DNA from: Bacteroidales bacterium
Lineage (GTDB): Bacteria > Bacteroidota > Bacteroidia > Bacteroidales > ML635J-15
Reading direction: 5' to 3'
Length of the DNA stretch: 57,008 bases
Assembly: GCA_017551515.1 (NCBI GenBank)
Contig: JAFZLK010000025.1
Location: 1-57,008, forward strand
In this document: positions 44,301 through 51,781 of the stretch, in pieces
Layout: each line of letters begins with the position of its first letter
Numbering within the stretch: position 1 is the first letter of the stretch
The notes under the pieces: model-generated
The model's database searches: none
The model's input: only the letters and a program-made list of their open reading frames with translations
Told to the model about the DNA's origin: nothing
Program-made: the position numbers and the translations under genes

Positions 44301-45636
44301 TGTTCCTGCTGGAACATATACGGTGACTGTAACTGATGCCAATTTCTGTCATGCAGAGTATTCGTATGTGGTAGGCGAACCTGAACCATTCTACATACAG
44401 ATGATGGACGACTTTACAATTTGTCATGGAATGCCTACGCAGATTGGTATTGGCATTGTGTCGGGCGGAGTACCTCCATATACAATAACATGGAGTAACG
44501 GTGAAAACGGAATGACAACCGAAGTTATCCCGACTCAAACAACAACCTACTATGCTTCGGTTGTTGACGCAACGAATTGCTCTAGCGCAGAAATGTCAGT
44601 AACTGTTTCTGTTCTCGACCCGATAACGCTAGATGTTACATTGCTGTCTGATACTTTGGTATGTCCAGGTGATAGGTCAGAGTTTGATATTAGAGTGACG
44701 GGAGGAGGCATTACTGTCGATGATTTGTATGTAAATGGCGAGCAGTTGAAGATGCCGTATGAACCGATAGTTGATTTTGATACAGTGTTCAATTTTGTTG
44801 CATACGACAGTTGCCGTTACGATAGTGTTGTAATACCTATTAAAGTACATACATTTGAGGAAGTTCCGATAAATATCACTGCTGATGTTATTGAAGGTTG
44901 TGCTCCGTTGCAAGTTTCGTTTAGGGAAAATACTCCTGATGTTGGTCAGACATATCTCTGGAACTTTGCTGACGGTGACTTTGAAAACATGTCGTTTGCA
45001 AAGAATCCTAAGCATACCTTCTATAATTCTGGATTGTACAATGTAAGACTTGAAGTTGCTTCGTATCAGGGTTGCAGACGCGACACATCAATTGTGATTA
45101 CAGTATTCTCAATTCCTGAAGCCGACTTCAGGGTTGACAGGGCTAACATTTCAATGTCGAGTCCGATTGTCAATTTCACCAACTATTCGCATGGTGGTTT
45201 CTGGAATATGTGGGATTTCGGTGACCATTCCACATCCGCGTCTTCAAGTCCTGTTCATACATATACGATGCCTGGAACCTATCATGTAGTGCTGACGACT
45301 ACATCGTTGTATGGTTGTACCGATACGGCAGGCGTTGATATTCAGGTAAGCAATGAATACAACATATTCGCACCTACGGCATTTACTCCAAACAACGATG
45401 AAATAAATGAAACATTCCGACTGTTTGGTACTTCAATCGACCCCAACAATTATACCTTGATAATATATGACCGTTGGGGTGCAGTACAGTTCAAATCAAC
45501 AAACATGGAAGAAGAATGGGACGGAACGGATGGAACTCGTCCATGTCCCGAAGGAGTTTATACTTGGCGGGCATACTTCAAGGATATGTTTGGAATTGAT
45601 TATGAAAAGATTGGAACGGTGATGCTAATCCGATAA
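41329..45636 (+). CDS. SprB-repeat/PKD surface protein with T9SS type B (CHU_C) signal
   Basis: 1435 residues. Signal peptide 1-27, with a lipobox-like SSC near residue 21. Residues about 30-560 form an unassigned beta-rich region. About 563-1025 hold six SprB-type repeats (CYGDNSGVIEV..., CHGDATGNLYVTAYGG..., YTVTVTD--GC) plus a related Ig-like unit. Two PKD domains (about 1184-1340; WNFADGD, WDFGDHS) precede a C-terminal gliding-motility/CHU_C domain (FAPTAFTPNNDEINETFRLFG ... VYTWRAYFKD). The ATG at 41335 is an alternative start. SprB-type proteins are cell-surface adhesins moved or anchored by T9SS. Confidence 0.9.
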   Translation: MLMKKRLYITLAIVLALLSSCRVAAQDDSNILRHNINYHVDSVDMWGGGDATFIDFDYNLIDLCVGGGCDNDNMELPIHEVFGSEALGIAFDFNLFMYLNSTFSMHGFSSGYIGVDYPVQITLDFPDHYGFDHGETTPIHSTYTVQDGWALDTHFPTAGTIALDLEYGFGVDMSVSVEVLGTTVFELPLIPHIGYPEDPQFLTPVPHDSIAVLYLNAATGEYAYPWFDEETGMPYINTGFLGNGDSLVIHIPDYFGIGITADITIPYVETEDRIDGQCLYAEGDDPWFYMHWNLLQFVRFIGNAIGQPEIGEIVDILEGQTFEYPIYEDYVITVEYYILHASLEMTLALVQEFSFCPDILATLRFATSLPFYEETPGGDIVQEGESDVITFTVNNDLYITYPCYGWDSLQVYDVTYNIQSGFRNHTFNNLRFGINLQVLHIQISIPGFDGGGLFSVVTMPEFQLPDIEGGYEIADDAFASSYDLVGIDVERYSEEPRTRAGDSRFDVCIPSDCGALIDSVFNLGDIDLGFLGIDREWDLQFPANQYNVTFPGTWLYPRPELDIEVNSSNVICYGDNSGVIEVTAINGAPNYTWEYSEGTVNVHAGPTDVINVYSGYYYVTLTDVYGCTAAGEANILEANSPLESMTRSDDVLCHGDATGNLYVTAYGGVPPYSYLWSNGSTQQNPQGVPAGLYTVTVTDVLGCEHIDQVYVDEPDAPLEITDVYIMNISCFGFRDGSIDITVEGGTPAYTYYWSNGYTVQDLHNVPAGAYTVTITDANGCFVISTYIVEQPEPLTLTLDVRDVRCYAENSGSIDLTVTGGTEPYSYEWNNGEITEDLSELYAGFYIVTVTDAHGCVEYAMAQIHQPALPLHGDITPTDVRCYGEGNGVCDLNVFGGTPPYYYTWNTGAISEDIDNLVPGLYSVTINDENGCLAYDTVHIYQSEFPLTGQISGRDASCNGYTDGSVMFTAAGGYEPYHYEWSNGLWQQNLVGVPAGTYTVTVTDANFCHAEYSYVVGEPEPFYIQMMDDFTICHGMPTQIGIGIVSGGVPPYTITWSNGENGMTTEVIPTQTTTYYASVVDATNCSSAEMSVTVSVLDPITLDVTLLSDTLVCPGDRSEFDIRVTGGGITVDDLYVNGEQLKMPYEPIVDFDTVFNFVAYDSCRYDSVVIPIKVHTFEEVPINITADVIEGCAPLQVSFRENTPDVGQTYLWNFADGDFENMSFAKNPKHTFYNSGLYNVRLEVASYQGCRRDTSIVITVFSIPEADFRVDRANISMSSPIVNFTNYSHGGFWNMWDFGDHSTSASSSPVHTYTMPGTYHVVLTTTSLYGCTDTAGVDIQVSNEYNIFAPTAFTPNNDEINETFRLFGTSIDPNNYTLIIYDRWGAVQFKSTNMEEEWDGTDGTRPCPEGVYTWRAYFKDMFGIDYEKIGTVMLIR

Positions 45637-45637
45637 T

Positions 45638-45674
45638 AAAAAAAGCGATGCAAAATTTTTTGTATCGCTTTTTT
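45638..45674 (+). terminator. Rho-independent terminator after the SprB-repeat gene
   Basis: Long hairpin AAAAAAGCGAT-G-CAAAA / TTTTTTG-T-ATCGCTTTTTT directly after the stop codon, with a T-run. Confidence 0.85.
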
Positions 45675-45714
45675 GTTTATATTTATGCCATCAAACTTTA
45701 AAACAAATTTACAT

Positions 45715-47007
45715 ATGGATAACAGACTCCCTTTGATTCAAGAAGCCGACCTGAAAGGCAAGATTGTGCTTGTCAGGGTTGACCATAACGTAGTTAAGTC
45801 GGGCGTAATACACGACCCCTACAGAATTGATGCTACTTTCGGAACTTTGTTCTACATACTTTCCAAGGGTGGAAAGATAATACTCATGACGCATGTCGGT
45901 CGTCCAAAGGACAAAAAGACTGGCAAGATTACGATTGATGCCAAGACATCCGTACAGCCGATTGTCGATTATCTAGAGGATAAGTTGCACATTAAGATAG
46001 AAGTTCCTGATTTCTATTCGCACGAAGATAACGGTTATCTCAGCATCGAGACCAATGTGAACCACAGCATACGCCGTTTGCGCAACCACGATGTGGATAT
46101 GATTTATTTGCCCAATACGCGTTGGTTTACTGGCGAAGAGGCAAAGGGTGAGGAACAAGACAGGTTTGCTAATCAGCTCGCAGGTCTAGCCGACATTTAT
46201 GTAAACGATGCATTCGGTAGCTGGCAAGCGCATGCTTCTACGGTTGGCGTTACAAAGTATTTACCGTCGTATGCTGGTTTCCTGATGCAGAGGGAAATAG
46301 AGAACTTGAATCGTATTTTCGATGCAGAAAGCCCGTTTGTAGCAGTTGTAGCAGGTAGTAAATTTGACACAAAAATTGATTCCTTGTATGCTCTGCTGAA
46401 GAAAGCAGATAAATTGGTACTTGGCGGTGTCATTTATAATGCATACCTGTGTGCAAAATACGGCTTCAAGATTAAGGGCGTTGAGGAAGATGATGTGAAA
46501 CTTGCAAAGGAATTTGTTGATTTCGCTCAGCAGTACCCCGGTAAGGTTGTTGAAATGCCAATTATCTGCGAATCGGATGTATTTGGCGAGAGAGTCGAGG
46601 GCAAGTATAGAATCCACGACATCCGTAAGGTCGCTCCCGGTACTGAATTCAATTGGGTTATGGATGTTGACCCGCGTTGCTACGATGAGCCAGAAATCAT
46701 CGATGTTTTCCACTCTGCAAAGACGATATTCGTAAATGCAGTTATGGGCTTTGTTCCGCATTTCAACGAGGGAACAATCGCACTTGATACGATTATCGAC
46801 CAGAATCCGCAGGCTGTGAAGCTGTATGGCGGTGGTGATACAATGCAGGAGCTAAAGAGACTGTTGCCTGGTTTGTACATCATGGCACTCGACAGCAAGG
46901 ACTACTACATATTTACAGGTGGTGGTGCTGTGTTGAAGGCAATCGAACAGAATTCTCACCTTGGTATTGCCCCGATTAAGGCATTGATAGAGTCGGCAAA
47001 AGGATAG
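45715..47007 (+). CDS. Divergent phosphoglycerate kinase
   Basis: 430 residues. The Pgk two-domain signature is clear: VRVDHNV (20-26), MTHVGRPKD, LPNTRWF (R136), VNDAFG, ASTVGVTKYLPSYAGFLM, GSKFDTK (K216, K220) and C-terminal GGGDT and TGGGAVL. Several usually invariant positions differ: canonical AFGTAHRAHAS is AFGSWQAHAS, losing an Arg of the 3-PG pocket, and GPMG is AVMG. Inserts lie near 95-130. ATG 45715 is preferred to an upstream TTG that lies in the terminator. It may be a true but diverged Pgk or an altered paralogue. Confidence 0.75.
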   Translation: MDNRLPLIQEADLKGKIVLVRVDHNVVKSGVIHDPYRIDATFGTLFYILSKGGKIILMTHVGRPKDKKTGKITIDAKTSVQPIVDYLEDKLHIKIEVPDFYSHEDNGYLSIETNVNHSIRRLRNHDVDMIYLPNTRWFTGEEAKGEEQDRFANQLAGLADIYVNDAFGSWQAHASTVGVTKYLPSYAGFLMQREIENLNRIFDAESPFVAVVAGSKFDTKIDSLYALLKKADKLVLGGVIYNAYLCAKYGFKIKGVEEDDVKLAKEFVDFAQQYPGKVVEMPIICESDVFGERVEGKYRIHDIRKVAPGTEFNWVMDVDPRCYDEPEIIDVFHSAKTIFVNAVMGFVPHFNEGTIALDTIIDQNPQAVKLYGGGDTMQELKRLLPGLYIMALDSKDYYIFTGGGAVLKAIEQNSHLGIAPIKALIESAKG

Positions 47008-47030
47008 GTTTGTTTAGATTAATAATATGG

Positions 47031-47058
47031 AATGCCCGACTATTATCGGGCATTTTTA
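47031..47058 (+). terminator. Terminator of the Pgk-like gene
   Basis: AATGCCCGA, loop CTATTA, TCGGGCATT followed by TTTATTTG; 24 nt past the stop. Confidence 0.88.
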
Positions 47059-47096
47059 TTTGTACGATTTTAATTACATTGACTTCAATTGAATTA

Positions 47097-47125
47097 TTGA
47101 ATTATTGATTTTTTTCTTAACTTTG
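47097..47125 (+). promoter_or_regulatory. Promoter of the 47157 gene
   Basis: TTG at 47097-47099, 18-nt spacer, TAACTTTG at 47118-47125; followed by an unusually good Shine-Dalgarno (AGGAGGA, 47143-47149) 7 nt before the ATG. Confidence 0.6.
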
Positions 47126-47156
47126 CCTCATCAACAAAAAACAGGAGGATAAAAAT

Positions 47157-47654
47157 ATGGCTATAGATAAAGCTACACTTGAGCAATACACCAATGCTTA
47201 CAAGAATTTAGTTGATGACATGAAAAGTAAGAATATTACTGGCAAACACTATGATGAAGCAGAACGAAGTTATAACCGTATGATTGAATTAGGAGAACAA
47301 TGTTCTGACATGACCGATTTCCAGACAAAGGTTAATAGTGAAAATTTATATGGTAATATTACAAATTCATACTCACAAGCAATTACAGAATACATGCAAC
47401 AATCAATGGGAGCGGCAGCTGCTCCGTCTGTTGCCAGTGGAATTGGTGCTACAGTTGCCTCATCAGTAATTGGCAGTGCAATTGGTTCAGCTACCGCTAA
47501 TGTACCTGGTCTAAATGCAATTCCAAGAGGTGTAGTATCATCAGGCACTGTTAATATTGCCGTTGACAAGGCAAAAGGACTCTTTTCTTTCTTTAAAAAG
47601 AAAAAAGACGGTAACGATGATGATTCAAGGCAATATAAAACGAGGAGAACATAA
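47157..47654 (+). CDS. Small protein with Gly/Ala-rich hydrophobic centre
   Basis: 165 residues, no signal peptide. N-terminal charged helices (residues 1-80; YKNLVDDMKSKNITGKHYDEAERSY). An Ala/Gly/Ser-rich stretch (about 84-120) could insert in or lie on a membrane. A Lys-rich C-terminal tail (FFKKKKDGNDDD) ends it. The terminator stem starts inside the coding end. Not a recognised family; the pattern loosely recalls small effector-like or membrane-active proteins, but nothing more can be claimed. Confidence 0.6.
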   Translation: MAIDKATLEQYTNAYKNLVDDMKSKNITGKHYDEAERSYNRMIELGEQCSDMTDFQTKVNSENLYGNITNSYSQAITEYMQQSMGAAAAPSVASGIGATVASSVIGSAIGSATANVPGLNAIPRGVVSSGTVNIAVDKAKGLFSFFKKKKDGNDDDSRQYKTRRT

Positions 47655-47671
47655 TATCCTCGTTTTTTTAT
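47637..47671 (+). terminator. Terminator overlapping the 47157 gene 3' end
   Basis: AAAACGAGGA, loop containing the stop codon, TCCTCGTTTT followed by TTT; the stop TAA (47652-47654) sits in the loop. Confidence 0.8.
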
Positions 47672-47710
47672 GAAGGAAGTATCAGAACTTTACTTTTAGA
47701 TTTTTTTGCA

Positions 47711-48472
47711 ATGGACTTTCAGTCAACAAAAGCTTTACTTGATGAACGGTACGAAAAGTTTGCTGTCGCAAGCTTCGTGGATAACGATCCTATACAGATT
47801 CCGCATTCATTTTCTCGCAAGGAGGACATTGAGATTAGCGGATTTTTCGCATCGATGATTGCGTGGGGCAACCGTAAGATGATAATAAACAACGCAAAAC
47901 GCTTCATGCAACTTATGGACAATGCGCCATACGATTTCGTCATGAACTTCGAGGCAAAGGACTTAAAGGCACTAGATGCTGCAATACACCGTACTTTCAA
48001 TGGAGACGACATGCGCTTCTTTGTGCGCTCGCTGGCAAACATTTACCGCAATCATGGCGGACTCGAAGCAATTTTTTCCAGATACAAGGAAATGGACAAG
48101 AATCTTATCAATGTTCATTCTGTGCTGTTTGAGATTCCACACGAAGCGCGCAACATGCGCCATATTTCCGACATTACCAAAGGCTCGGCTGCCAAACGAC
48201 TCAATATGTTCCTACGCTGGATGGTGCGCAACGACGGGCGCGGAATTGATTTCGGTCTGTGGAAAGGCATTAGCCCTGCCGATCTGCTAATTCCTCTCGA
48301 TGTCCACTGCGGACGTTGTGCCCGCGACCTAAACCTGCTCACCCGCAAGCAGAACGACTGGAAATCGGTGCTTGAACTCACAGAAAATCTTCGCAAATTC
48401 GACCCAGCCGACCCGATTAAGTACGACTTTGCACTTTTTGGTTCTGGCGTAAACCAAAATCCAGTTGTCTGA
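47711..48472 (+). CDS. TIGR02757 family protein
   Basis: 253 residues. Starts DFQSTKALLDERYEKF with FFASMIAWGNRKMI, SVLFEIPHEARNMRHISD, and KRLNMFLRWMVRNDGRG...DFGLW and IPLDVHCGRCARDLNLL, all family landmarks. Function unknown; widespread in Bacteroidetes. Its stop overlaps the following methyltransferase start by one base (TGATG). Confidence 0.85.
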   Translation: MDFQSTKALLDERYEKFAVASFVDNDPIQIPHSFSRKEDIEISGFFASMIAWGNRKMIINNAKRFMQLMDNAPYDFVMNFEAKDLKALDAAIHRTFNGDDMRFFVRSLANIYRNHGGLEAIFSRYKEMDKNLINVHSVLFEIPHEARNMRHISDITKGSAAKRLNMFLRWMVRNDGRGIDFGLWKGISPADLLIPLDVHCGRCARDLNLLTRKQNDWKSVLELTENLRKFDPADPIKYDFALFGSGVNQNPVV

Positions 48473-49179
48473 TGCGTGACGACTTCTTCACATTCAAGCA
48501 ATTCCGTGTAATGCACCGCAAATCGATAATGAAAGTCGGCACGGACGGTGTATTGCTTGGAGCGTATGTGGATTGCAAAAACGCAAGCCATATTCTCGAC
48601 ATTGGCACAGGCACAGGCTTACTTTGCCTTATGCTTGCACAAAAATGCAATGCTACGATTCATGGTATCGACATAAATGCAGAGGCAGTAGAAGTAGCAA
48701 AATACAATGTAGAACAAAGCAACTGGAGCGAGAGAATAAAGATTTTTCATTCATCGGTGCAAAATTTTTCACCAGATGCCAAGTACGACCTAATAGTGTC
48801 AAATCCTCCGTTCTATACCACCGATGTCATTGCTCCAGAAAAAGGCAGAGCGCTTGCTCGTCACGATGTAAGCCTAAATATCTCAGATTTGGCATTGGCA
48901 ATGAGTCGATTTTTGTCATCCGATGGTCGCTGTTATGTGATTTACCCCACCGAACAATGCCTGCAATTCGAAAAAGAAACAGAAAAATTGGGATTATATG
49001 CAGCCGCTAGGTTATATGTTTCATCGCATCCGGATACTCCACATATCCGCACAGTCATAGAAATGAGCAGGGAAAAATGTACACCTATTTGCGATACGCT
49101 ATTTATTGAAAATGGAGCACGCCACGACTTCAGCGAGAAGTACAAACTTCTAACAAAAGATTATTATCTGAAATTCTAA
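48472..49179 (+). CDS. tRNA1(Val) (adenine-37-N6)-methyltransferase-like
   Basis: 235 residues. SAM-dependent methyltransferase: TDGVLLGAY, SAM loop LDIGTGTGLLCL, the acidic D in GIDINAEA, and the N6-adenine catalytic motif NPPF. This is the TrmN6 (YfiC) family, which methylates A37 of tRNA1(Val). Coupled to the TIGR02757 gene. Assignment to TrmN6 rather than a related MTase is by motif and length. Confidence 0.85.
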   Translation: MRDDFFTFKQFRVMHRKSIMKVGTDGVLLGAYVDCKNASHILDIGTGTGLLCLMLAQKCNATIHGIDINAEAVEVAKYNVEQSNWSERIKIFHSSVQNFSPDAKYDLIVSNPPFYTTDVIAPEKGRALARHDVSLNISDLALAMSRFLSSDGRCYVIYPTEQCLQFEKETEKLGLYAAARLYVSSHPDTPHIRTVIEMSREKCTPICDTLFIENGARHDFSEKYKLLTKDYYLKF

Positions 49180-49182
49180 CAA

Positions 49183-49755
49183 TTAGAAAAGTCCGAGAGT
49201 GAGAGCAAGATAAACTCCCGGGGCATTAAGAACCGATTGCTTATATAGTTCTGGCGTCTTTACCTTAATGTGGAACTGGTAATTTATTCCGAGCGAAATC
49301 TTAAGAATGTCGGTTATCGAATATTCTACAGCTGCGGATGGAACAATTGCGACAAACCCAGCCTTGTCATACCCCTTACGGGTTACCGAGTTTACTAATG
49401 CCGATGAACCATAACCAAGTTTTATATCAGTAACAAGATGAAAATCATGGTCGTTGAAAAAAGGATAGCCGAAATATATACCGCCATGACTTTGTCTCAA
49501 GCTATATGGATTTGAATCAATTCCTATTATTCTGACAGTATTGCTCATTCCATCGAAATATGCACCGATGCGGAAATCCTTGACAATAAAACCGCACGAA
49601 CCGCCAAGCGTTATCGACATTCCTTTTTCCACAGGGAAGAACTGACCATCAAATGTACAGAAGCCCCCCTGCTGATATTCATCGACCTCAACCTGCGCAA
49701 AACCGACAATGTAAAAAAAGGATAGAATTAGTATAGCGGCAAACTTTTTCATCAT
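49183..49755 (-). CDS. Exported protein, probable outer-membrane beta-barrel
   Basis: 190 residues. Signal peptide 1-21 (cleaved after GFAQ or nearby). The mature part has Gly-rich, alternating strands (SITLGGSCGFIVKDFRIGAYFDG, GIYFGYPFF, AVEYSITDILKISLGINYQFHIKV) ending ALTLGLF, an aromatic C-terminal residue as in many barrels. Encoded alone on the minus strand; no family recognised. Confidence 0.7.
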   Translation of the reverse strand: MMKKFAAILILSFFYIVGFAQVEVDEYQQGGFCTFDGQFFPVEKGMSITLGGSCGFIVKDFRIGAYFDGMSNTVRIIGIDSNPYSLRQSHGGIYFGYPFFNDHDFHLVTDIKLGYGSSALVNSVTRKGYDKAGFVAIVPSAAVEYSITDILKISLGINYQFHIKVKTPELYKQSVLNAPGVYLALTLGLF

Positions 49756-49794
49756 ATTACAAACTTCAAAACCGATTTTACTATGTTACAACCA

Positions 49795-49824
49795 AAAAAC
49801 AGCGGAACAATGTCCGCTGTTTTT
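49795..49824 (-). terminator. Terminator of the universal stress protein gene
   Basis: AAAACAGCGGA, loop ACAATG, TCCGCTGTTTT, with A/T runs on both sides; 22 nt past the usp stop on the minus strand. Confidence 0.85.
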
Positions 49825-49845
49825 ATTTCGATTTGTTTTTATCTA

Positions 49846-50643
49846 TTAATTGAATCCGCCCAACTTGATGATGTCGATGCGCTTGTTTACGCACATAACA
49901 GGAATCTTGGCAGCAAGAGCCTCGTTTTCAGGATTCTTAATATCCTTAATATACGACTTATACTGGTCGGTCATGAAGATAACCAAGTCGCATTCTGCTT
50001 CGTTTGCATACTTGTACATTTCGTCCGAGAAATTCTTCTTGCTTTCAAGGAATTTGATGTCATAGTCGATAAGGCAATCGTTGAACATGTTCTCTGCAAA
50101 AGTAATGGTGTTCCTAATGTCCTTTCTGCTGAAACCGTCGGTGTCTCTATAGGAAATGATATACACCTTGCTTTCGAACAATGTATTCAGGTATTTTACC
50201 CACTGTACCCTGATTCTCGAAGACTTGTCAGCATCAATCGGGATAAGTATGCGGTCATATTCTCCGTAAATTGGAGGATTCTGCACCAGAATAAAAGGAA
50301 TAGTGACGAACTTTTCGACAATCTTGATTGCCTTTTTCAAGTTCTTTATTCCGTGAGTTCCCATTACAGCAAGGTGGGCATTTATCTCAGTTCCATACTT
50401 ATATATTTCCTTGTCAATGTCACCCTTTCTTACTTCAACGGTGATTTCCAAGGTTTCCTTGTCTTTCTTAAAATCGTCTGCTATCGCTTGCAACTTTGCC
50501 TTAGCGGGTTCGATTTCATCCGTTTTCGAGACAATGTGAATCAAACTGATAGGATTGTTGTGTGTTTTGCCAATCATATAGGCGTGCTCGAGAGCATAGG
50601 CGCCTACCTCTGTAAAGTCATGCGGTACTAATATCGGTCTCAT
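49846..50643 (-). CDS. Tandem-domain universal stress protein
   Basis: 265 residues, two USP-like domains. N-terminal MRPILVPHDFTEVGAYALEHAY and GTHGIKNLKK belong to domain 1; DRILIPIDADKSSRIRVQWVKYL starts domain 2 (about 145 on), with a more degenerate nucleotide-binding segment. USPs are cytoplasmic ATP-binding or regulatory proteins induced in stress. Single gene with promoter and terminator. Confidence 0.85.
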   Translation of the reverse strand: MRPILVPHDFTEVGAYALEHAYMIGKTHNNPISLIHIVSKTDEIEPAKAKLQAIADDFKKDKETLEITVEVRKGDIDKEIYKYGTEINAHLAVMGTHGIKNLKKAIKIVEKFVTIPFILVQNPPIYGEYDRILIPIDADKSSRIRVQWVKYLNTLFESKVYIISYRDTDGFSRKDIRNTITFAENMFNDCLIDYDIKFLESKKNFSDEMYKYANEAECDLVIFMTDQYKSYIKDIKNPENEALAAKIPVMCVNKRIDIIKLGGFN

Positions 50644-50692
50644 ACTTTCCTTATTATGAAGTAATCAATTAAAAAATAATTCTCATTGTCGG

Positions 50693-50723
50693 CAAATTTA
50701 TGAAATATTTTAGTACCGACAAA
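50693..50723 (-). promoter_or_regulatory. Promoter of the usp gene
   Basis: Minus strand TTTG (50723-50720), 19-nt spacer, TAAATTTG (50700-50693), a full match. About 50 nt of leader. Confidence 0.75.
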
Positions 50724-50775
50724 AGATTTGATATTTTTTTTTGTTTTTTTGTTAACAAATGAAAGTTAATGGAGG

Positions 50776-50932
50776 AATGGCTTCGCCAGTTTCTGAGTTT
50801 CTACGGCTTACGCCTGTTTCTAGGTTTAACTCCGTTGAGGGCTTCGCCGTTCTATGCCTGCGGCGTTTCTATGGGCTGACGCCCGTTTCTAGGTTTAAGG
50901 TTTCTCGCTACGCTGTTTCTAAGTTTCTTGTC
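50776..50932 (+). repeat. Heptad/mini-hairpin repeat block C
   Basis: Repeat family of blocks A and B: GTTTCTGAGTTTCT, then GGCTTACGCC, the shared core at 50816-50843, GGCTTCGCC, GCCTGCGGC, GGGCTGACGCCC, GTTTCTAGG and CGCTACGCTG followed by GTTTCTAAGTTTCT. It lies between the usp promoter and the NlpC/P60 3' end; the rest of the 50644-50990 gap holds no gene. Confidence 0.75.
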
Positions 50933-50990
50933 TAACAATATTATTGTCCAACTATTTTTTCAGACAGGTCTTCCGCAAGACTGCATGCCA

Positions 50991-51779
50991 TTAGCCCCCT
51001 ATCACATTCTTCATCGTCCTTAGCTTGTGGGTGTATTTTTTTAGTTCATCGTTATAAATGCCATTATGGTCGATGCGGTCAATGCGAACTTTCTTGGACG
51101 CGTGAATTATCTCGGTAGGCGAATACACGATGCCGACATGCACGATATTGCCCTCATCGTTGTCGAAAAATGCAAGGTCACCGGGACGGGCTTCCATGAC
51201 GAAACTCATTGTCTTGCCTTCCTTCACCTGATCCGATGCATCGCGAGGCATAAGCAAACCCGACATTCTATAAACCAACTGCACAAAACCGCTGCAATCG
51301 ATTCCCCACTGCGAGCGTCCGCCCCAAAGGTAAGGAGTTTCAATCAGGTTCTCGGCATCACGGATAATGCTACGGCGGATGTCGGTTTCGGTACGCTCGG
51401 TCATATCGCTGAGTATATAGTAGTTATTGTTGCCTATGTTGAAACTGCGGTCGGTAAACGCCGACTTAGGCAGCAGCGAACCCTTAGGAACAAAAATCTG
51501 GTTCTTCTCGTTCTTTATCATCATGGTAGGCACATCGCGCACAACATAACACTCGTTGACATACGAAGCCTCGTGATTTTCACACACAAATGCCGAAATC
51601 GTAACCGTTTCAATCCAACCTGTATAGTTGTCGTGCAAAAGACGGATTTTTGTCCAGTCTGAATACCTTGCAACAATCTCGAACACCTCGCCAAAAAGCA
51701 CCTGACTTACCATTTCAGACCTGTGCGACATTCCTGCACGCAACGGAAGATATGCATATTCGCAAATGCCCAATTCCAT
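50991..51779 (-). CDS. NlpC/P60 (C40) cell-wall peptidase with SH3-like domains
   Basis: 262 residues. Two SH3-like beta domains (about 1-125) precede the C40 domain: catalytic Cys in WGIDCSGFVQ, His in NIVHVGIVY and a third polar residue following. It resembles gamma-D-glutamyl-L-diamino acid endopeptidases (YkfC-like), which act on free muropeptides. No signal peptide, so probably cytoplasmic. 2 nt after the NamZ gene, a coherent pair for murein recycling. Confidence 0.88.
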   Translation of the reverse strand: MELGICEYAYLPLRAGMSHRSEMVSQVLFGEVFEIVARYSDWTKIRLLHDNYTGWIETVTISAFVCENHEASYVNECYVVRDVPTMMIKNEKNQIFVPKGSLLPKSAFTDRSFNIGNNNYYILSDMTERTETDIRRSIIRDAENLIETPYLWGGRSQWGIDCSGFVQLVYRMSGLLMPRDASDQVKEGKTMSFVMEARPGDLAFFDNDEGNIVHVGIVYSPTEIIHASKKVRIDRIDHNGIYNDELKKYTHKLRTMKNVIGG

Positions 51780-51781
51780 AA

